DNA of 64,000 nt from Crambe crambe (taxonomy: Eukaryota; Porifera; Demospongiae; Poecilosclerida; Crambeidae). The translations under genes and the position numbers were made by a program. The stretch is taken from contig OZ004591.1 in NCBI GenBank assembly GCA_963924555.1, positions 3,596,001-3,660,000 on the forward strand. The letters run 5' to 3'. Numbering within the stretch: position 1 is the stretch's first letter; every line of letters begins with the position of its first letter. The notes under the pieces were generated by a model. The model ran no database searches and was not told the origin of the DNA. It saw nothing but the letters and a program-made list of their open reading frames with translations. Positions 57,801 to 64,000 of the stretch are shown here, one piece after another.

Positions 57801-60800
57801 ACTGTTTTGCTCAAGTCATCAATCTCAGGTAGTCTACATGTCTAACTACTGCCATCTAATAACTGTTGCTACATCGAAAGGATTAGTTCTTTCTCTCTTG
57901 AGCCCCACTAGCCTCATACCAAAGCCTATTTGGTAAATTCGATTCATTGACTCTTTTGTGTAAGTTTCAGCCATTGATAGCGATGGTAGAGATACAGTAC
58001 TGTAGCAAGATTTCTGTACTCCACTTTAACGAGGGGGTGTGGTAATTAGCATGCACTCTTACCTGTGGTGCAACTGCAAAAGTTATCTCCACGAAAATCT
58101 TCATATGGCAGATCCAAGCTCCTTGAAATAGTGCCATACAGCATGAGGAAAAGGGAGGATGCTGCTAATGAAGATGGCATAATAGGTCATGAGATTGGAG
58201 AGCATGTGCACATAATAAAAACTTACAAGACACTTATTACTTTGTATATACCCTTATGGTACAATTATTTGAGCTAAAACAAAGGTGCACACATTATGAT
58301 GGCTATGCTGTTAACACAGAGTATGCAGTTATGGAGATTAGGTATGCAGCAAAGTGATCATGAGAATACCAGAGTGTTTTGTAACTTTCTAAGTCTATGG
58401 ACTGTGCATACAAGTTAAATTTTTTTGTGGTAGCTATAATAATTGTGGTTGCTTAGTTACTAGGCATGGGGCTAAAATACTGTAGTGCTCCCCCAGCAGA
58501 CCCATTATTCTTTTTATAGTAGCCTATTATTCTCAACAGTACTTTCTTGAACTGTGCATAGCATTAAAGATGTACAGTTTTCTTGTTGATCACCAGCTCA
58601 TTATTCCCATTATTATGCTAGCATATTAGCCCCATGCCTATTAGTTACTCCTCTGTTATGACAGGATCACATTTGGACTTGTGTTATTTCTTAGAGCTTC
58701 CATTTCACACAGGACTGAAAATGTCCTTATCCAAAGGCTGAGCATTGTAGGAAGGGAGAGAGAAGACCTTGGCATAATTATTATAAGCTATAAAATCATG
58801 AAGACAGCAATCTCTCTATGGTGGATATAACTTTCTTTTTTCTTTTCCAAACTTGATATTAATGTTGTCAAGCACTGGGAATCCAGACCGACTCCAAACT
58901 TGACCGAACAAGGAGACATTCAATCAACATCTTTTTTCTTCTTTATAAAGCACTACAACCCATGACTTTTATATTTTTTACGCTATATTTTACAAACCCA
59001 TTGTTAGCTGTACTATGGGGGTGTGCTTTTTCCCCACAGGTATTGGGAACAAGTTAAACCTCTGTAGTCTATTAATTATTAGTGAACTGAGTGGACGACT
59101 ATACATATGATTAATAGACAAGCCATGCTTCCACTATTCCACCAATGTTCGAGCTAGCTAGCTAGCTCTGAGTGTGTATGCACTCAAGAATGTGTATATG
59201 GTCAGGAGTGTTAGCTCTCAATGTGTATGCATTCAAGAGTATTATGTGTGATGTGTTTGATAAACAGGAGTCTGTAAAAAAGTTTGTGTATAGAAATGAC
59301 AAACATCAAGTTTTGAAATGAAAAAAAAAAAAAAAAGAGTCATGTGTGAACATTGAATGATAATACAGTGGAACCACAGTTAAATTTTTTTCCGGGCTGC
59401 CGAATAAGTGAACAAATTAGTTTTTGGCATAAGGCTTGCGCTATTGATGTCGACTTTTGACTTCCTTTGAAATTATCATCATAATTATATAATTATGTGG
59501 TAAGAGCAGCCAATGCTGCTGCAGAAAGAGTATTTCTTTAACTAACTCACTAGAGGTTACAATTTGATTAAAAGAGGGGGAGGAAGGTCACCAGTAGCAT
59601 GCAAAGTGCACCGTTTAGGGAGGTCTGGGGGCATGCCCCCCAGGAAAACTTTCTATCTGGTGGGGGTATTTTGGTAATATCTCAGTGAACCAATGAACCA
59701 AAAAATTTCTTATGTTTGTCCTTAGCTTCATAACTAGCTATTTCAGTAATGTGACTTTATCAGTTAAATTTTTGCGTATTAAACATGAATATTGGGGGGG
59801 CCCCTCCAGCCCCCCCCCCCAGTCTCCTAATGAATTATGCTACAATTATTATGCTTAATTGCTTTTTTTAATCATCAAAATTAATTTTATAAGCGTATTA
59901 GGCATTTTTTTGTTGAACATAATAGGGCAGGGACTCTGGCATTGAGCATGGCATACAAATTTGCCAGCCTAGAACTGTGCAGCTGCTACTAGTCCTTGTT
60001 GTGCTATTATAATATGTGCCTGTGCAAAGCACTCTCATAGTGTATGTGTTTCCAAATCAGGTTCCAGATAATCGTGGTTCCACTGTAGCTCTATCTGAAA
60101 CTGGAATCTAGTGTGTTGGTAAACAGCAATGCTTCAGAATAAAAATAAATATTTTTCTTGTAGAAATCTGTTTTGATTCTTGGCATTTATTGTGGGAGCT
60201 GACCACAAGTTTGAGAATAGCACTAAGTAATGGTATCTCCTCATGGAGATAATTATGTGCAACTGTCTGAGTCTTTGTATACTTGATATTGGTGACGTAC
60301 TTTAGCTACATGTGCATCAATCACTTAAAGATTAAAGCACACGAATTAAGTTTTAAAATGAAACTGAGTTACTATAGTTACTATAAGGTGGTTAAATCCG
60401 CACTCTAGCGCTCATTCACAGCAACTATGACTACTACACAGCTAATATAATCACACTGTATATGGTGTAGTTGTAGTGTGAAACTGAAATATAGTCCACA
60501 CATGTCACTTAACTCATGATGTGTGCTAGAGACAATGCAAGTCCACATTAATGGAAACTGAATAGCTTTCAGTCCGTGATGGTGGATGGACACAGCTGTT
60601 AGCACTTAATGAGGTGTGAGTGGCAATGAAAATTCTTTAAATATGGAAACTGAAGGACTTTCCGTAGACGGAACACTCTATTCAATGAATATAATTATGT
60701 AGACACTTGACATGGAGTTCACAGGAATGCTTTCTGTAGCTTCTTGTTTGATAAACACGATAGTTTAGTAGTTCACACTATATGTGTCACACATTTAATG

Positions 60801-62822
60801 CATACACAAGTACTTATGGGAAAAATTGATCTGTGAATTGGGAAATATTCATGTCATGTTTGCAATTATCAATTTTCATGTTAATTTCATTTTCATCACA
60901 TAGTGGAAGGTGACAATCTGCCATAGGCCATTTGCCAGGTCAAAAGGTCAAATATTTTTCAATTGAAATTTGCTTTGGGTCTCTGGGTCGACCTAACACT
61001 TACTTTATGCTGTGATATCATTCTATCTGGACACTCACTTGCCGTGGTCAATATTTTGTCAATCATTTCACAAGTTATAATCATACTAAGAATAATTAAC
61101 TAGAAAAAATTTCCAATTATTTTTCTCTTTGCAGACAGCCTTACTACTCATTGGATCAAGATACATAGTACTACTCCCACAGACGTATATGCCACTGTAC
61201 TTTCAGGAGACACTAAAGATGGATAAAGTGTGTCAATTATAGGGTGCTTTTTTTAAAAATTTTGACAATATTTTCATAGGGCAGCATAGCTAAAGGACCA
61301 TTGGTTCTATACATCAGTAGCTTCTTCACCACCTTAATATTGAAGAAGATCAGAAATATCATAGGTGATAAGGTGAATAATATGAAGAAGTGAAAGAGCT
61401 AACAGCAACAATGACAAAAATTTAGGCACAGATTGATTTCCAATTATTATATTCCAATTGCAGATGACCTACTTTATCGGTTTAGCAGTGGTCTGGGGAG
61501 CACTGTATGTTTCTGCCATCTTGTTGATGTGATCATGCATCACCTCCACTCTATTAACATGCAGGATATTTTTTTGGGTAAAAGAACCAAGTGATCCTAA
61601 CAATACATCATCGAAATTCTACTGGCCAAGAGATTGTGTGTACATCGCCACCATATTATTAGGGATTGGAGGAGCTGTGGTAGTGGTTATTGCTCTAAGC
61701 ATGATCGCGTATCTGATACAGGATTATAAGGTGTATTATATAGAAAGTCAGTCTTGTACCAGGCCCAAGGGTATGAGGCTAACAGAGAATATGTGTACAG
61801 TTTCAGAGGCTTGCAATTTGGCAAAGCACTGCACATGTGCAGTATTTGAATTTTGCATGTGTACTGTGGTACCAGTTTTTGCTTTTCACCAAGTCAGAAA
61901 ACTGCTGTACATTGTCATTAATTGATTCAGGCAGTGCATGGTACTGTCACAAGAAGCCAGGTATTTCTAATCAAGAAGTTACAACAATTCAATTGCAGGG
62001 AAGCAGTGCCTTTGTTTACGGTTGGGTTCTATTTGCTGATCGTCTTTCCAATGGAGTAGGAGTGTGGACCATCCAATATTTAACCCCTGCACAGGATTTG
62101 TGAGTCAGAAAATTGTACAATTTATATAGAGGCCAAAGAAAAAAATCAAAAATCATACACCTAACCAACCATTTAAAATTGCATAGTAGAGTACAGTTGT
62201 GGTCAAATTATAAGGTAAGTCTTTGACTATTATGTTATAGGGTAGGTTCATTGAAGGCCAAGCAAACTTTTTATCTCATCCAATTTCGTCAGCAAAGTAT
62301 TGAATTTTGACGAGGCATTTCAGTAATAACCAAAAATTAGCAGCATTTCCCCCTAATTAAGTAGCTAGACTTGGCATCCAAAGTTCAGTAAAACTGACAT
62401 CAAATATTGACCTCCCTCCCTCATGGAAATCTTGTGATGATAAATAGCAAATTTTAGTGTGTGTGGCTTAAGTGTTTCGTATTTTTTTAATGTTAATTTC
62501 ATAGACGAGGTGAATACTACCGACATGTACTAGTGTATGTCCCATTTGTGGGGTCAGGTCTAGGACTGCTAATATTGATCATTTTTGCTCTCCTTGATAT
62601 GAAGAAAAGAAAGCAAGCTGATACAATTGCTGTAAGTCTAACAGACATACTTTACTAGTTAAAATCATAAACACTAATTTTCAGAGAACTTCTGATCAGC
62701 AAGTAGCCATTGAAAGCGAAGAAAGCAAATCTGTTTCCTCACTTGTTAATTCTGTGAATTATGGAATAAATAGTACCACTGAAAACGTGCAGATAAATCT
62801 TTCTTTTGAAGATTCTGGATAG
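54810..62822 (+). CDS. MFSD12: major facilitator transporter, MFSD12-like
   Basis: MFSD12 is a twelve-helix major facilitator protein that imports cysteine into lysosomes and melanosomes. Ten exons give 501 residues: 54810-55306, 55568-55682, 55824-55958, 61135-61227, 61280-61372, 61464-61504, 61565-61730, 61999-62099, 62505-62631 and 62685-62822. Family blocks: KIAYAAGNFL, ISLWFPYSVLFF, ILVGQAGGAISTPFVGMWSD, GRRKIFHLMG, FQFGWAATQIGQLALLPEL, VELNSLRYCFTVTANI, RYIVLLPQTYMPLYF and SAFVYGWVLFADRLSNGVGV. The Asp-Arg after helix 2 and the FGWA-TQI block are as in human MFSD12. Intron 3 is 5.2 kb and filled with transposon sequence; the other introns are short. The Ser/Glu-rich cytosolic tail is unrelated to that of vertebrates. 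Confidence 0.9.
56478..57342. mobile_element. outer element with GGATCC-containing inverted ends
   Basis: The left end CAGGGCTGGATCCTGGA and the reverse-complemented right end CATGGTTGGATCCAGGG are related inverted repeats, with GGTGGGGTTG just inside both. A second element (56797-57090) is inserted within. No coding capacity seen. Confidence 0.55.
56797..57090. mobile_element. inner MITE with 5-bp target duplication
   Basis: Ends CAGTGGCGGATCTAGGAAT and, reversed, CAAGGGTGGATCTAGGAAT form a terminal inverted repeat of about 19 bp. TTGAA flanks both sides (56792-56796 and 57091-57095). Confidence 0.8.
57343..59365. other. MFSD12 intron 3, middle part
   Basis: No gene recognised. There is a purine run near 59320-59337. 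Confidence 0.5.
59366..60085. mobile_element. 720-bp pogo/Tc1-like non-autonomous element
   Basis: Ends CAGTGGAACCACAGTTA and, reversed, CAGTGGAACCACGATTATC are flanked by TA on both sides. TTTTTTCCGGGCTGCCGAAT near the left end is shared with the fragment at 3050-3134. A G-run and C-run block at 59620-59825 may be a further insertion. No transposase frame. Confidence 0.75.
60086..61134. other. MFSD12 intron 3, right part
   Basis: Nothing recognised apart from AT-rich sequence and the acceptor of exon 4. Confidence 0.5.
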
Positions 62823-63012
62823 GCAAAAAGACGTTTGCAAATGTAGAGCTGCTGGATTGTCATGTGCGTGATTAATACTTAGTTTATTTCGTGTGCATAC
62901 ATTATTTTTCAAGGAGTCTAAATGTTTTGTAGTTCAATTTTTTTTGTACAAATATTTATTTTGAACAATGAGTACTGAAATTAAAAATTATCAGTGCAAT
63001 AATGCATACTTT

Positions 63013-63018
63013 TTTATT
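63013..63018 (-). terminator. polyadenylation signal of the right-edge gene
   Basis: AATAAA on the minus strand, 66 bp past the TAG at 63084-63086. Confidence 0.5.
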
Positions 63019-63083
63019 TGGCACAAGCAAACAAAAAGTAAGTCATAAAAATGATTACAAACATAATGGTGTCCATGCTTCAC

Positions 63084-63267
63084 CTAGCTTATACGTGAAT
63101 ACTGCAACTGAGAATGTAATACTTCTCTGTTCTCATCCATCGTATATTCCTCAAGATTTATTTCTGATAAGGTCGGCTTTCTTTCTACTCTCCCAAAAAT
63201 ATCGGAGTCAGAAAAGGCATATTTCTCATTTGCAACATCATGGTGAGAAGTCTTGCGAACTAGTTTC
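63084..63267 (-). CDS. last exon of an unidentified gene (partial)
   Basis: A T-rich tract and AG acceptor precede 63267. The frame runs 61 residues from about KLVRKTSHHDV to a TAG. The sequence is polar and acidic with Ser and Tyr positions (NLEEYTM, LQYSRIS), which could be a receptor tail, but no family is recognised. An AATAAA follows at a fitting distance. Upstream exons were not found in the remaining 700 bp and should lie right of the window. The gene converges on MFSD12. Confidence 0.45.
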
Positions 63268-64000
63268 CTAGCAATAAAACAAAACATTAACTACCAAAAT
63301 TAAGAAATTATGGAGGAAGATCATGGAAGTCTTTAGATAACAGTAACTGAGTTAACAAAATCACCACTCATTACATGAGCAAGTTCATAAGTTGCTATAA
63401 GGGAGGAAAAGTCTGGTATATGATAATACATACAAGTAGGGGTGACTACACTAAAAATCCAGTCTTAAAAAGGACTATTATGTCTGGCATGACTTCTACT
63501 TAAAATTTTCAAAATTAATGTGGTTGTATCCATTCATTGGTTATTTTATCTTCTCTGTTTCTAACTGCTTATCAATTGCCTTTCTTTAAATGATTATTCA
63601 AAGCTTCATTGTTCGTGTACTTCTTGATGTCCTCTTACTTCCACTATGACTAGTAATCTTGAAGTTTCAGGTGTATGAAAGCTAAGAATTATTGTTGGTT
63701 TGGTGTCCTACACAGACTTCAAGTTAGAGTAGGTAGGTAGGAAAATATTTTAAAATAAATAATGCTGGTACTTGGAATGAGAGAAAACATGTTTAGCAGG
63801 TGCATGCTAGCCTTCTGCTGCTTTTAATGAAATCATACACTATCACTGTCACAAAAAATACAGAATCTTAATTTTTTTGGATGAAAAGTAGGCAAATTCA
63901 GACTAGTGTTCTTTGGAAGCTTGGAACCACATCACTTTTTGTACTGGGCATGCTCAGTAGTTTAAATTATTGGTCAAAAAATGGGTAGGTAGGAGGACAC
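63268..64000. other. right edge, presumed intron
   Basis: No exon or repeat could be supported. Confidence 0.4.

Overview
The window is animal nuclear DNA. It is AT-rich and holds intron-rich genes with short GT-AG introns, metazoan gene families, AATAAA signals, microsatellites and several transposon families. Compact gene spacing, very short intergenic gaps and the divergence of the proteins from vertebrate relatives suggest an early-branching animal. A demosponge of the Amphimedon or Halichondria kind is my best guess, but this is inference; no species marker was read. I found no rRNA, tRNA, CRISPR or prokaryotic operon.

Left third (1-18800): most of this is one minus-strand gene, tripeptidyl-peptidase II (TPP2). 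Its first twelve exons run from 18315 down to 1237 and the gene leaves the window at the left. Its introns are long and crowded. They hold a plus-strand two-pass membrane gene (144-834), an intronless secreted fibrinogen-like gene on the TPP2 strand (8711-9859), a broken Fanzor (eukaryotic TnpB) gene on the opposite strand (about 4690-6088), and a 2.1 kb foldback element (12198-14326).

Middle (18800-42940): transcription factor DP (plus) converges on a 17-exon ninein homologue (minus). Ninein is head-to-head with RBX2/RNF7 (plus). RNF7 converges on UBXN7 (minus), which lies 53 bp behind the same-strand intronless WDR53. WDR53 is head-to-head with TCTP (plus). Then come a small acidic gene of unknown function and a coiled-coil gene (both minus).

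Right (42940-64000): two paralogous phospholipid scramblase genes (plus) flank a minus-strand POLD3 gene. Next is an intronless minus-strand gene fusing a mitochondrial CitE/CLYBL-type lyase to a double MaoC-type hydratase. It is head-to-head with MFSD12 (plus), a lysosomal transporter. At the right edge is the last exon of an unidentified minus-strand gene.

Layout: six divergent gene pairs start 122 to 486 bp apart, and most of these gaps hold GCGCATGCGC-like (NRF1-like) motifs. Most genes serve unrelated housekeeping tasks: proteolysis, ubiquitination, cell cycle, centrosome, DNA replication and membrane lipids. The order therefore looks like compact packing rather than a pathway cluster. 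Exon boundaries were placed by hand from splice sites, reading frame and remembered family sequence; they have not been checked against transcripts.
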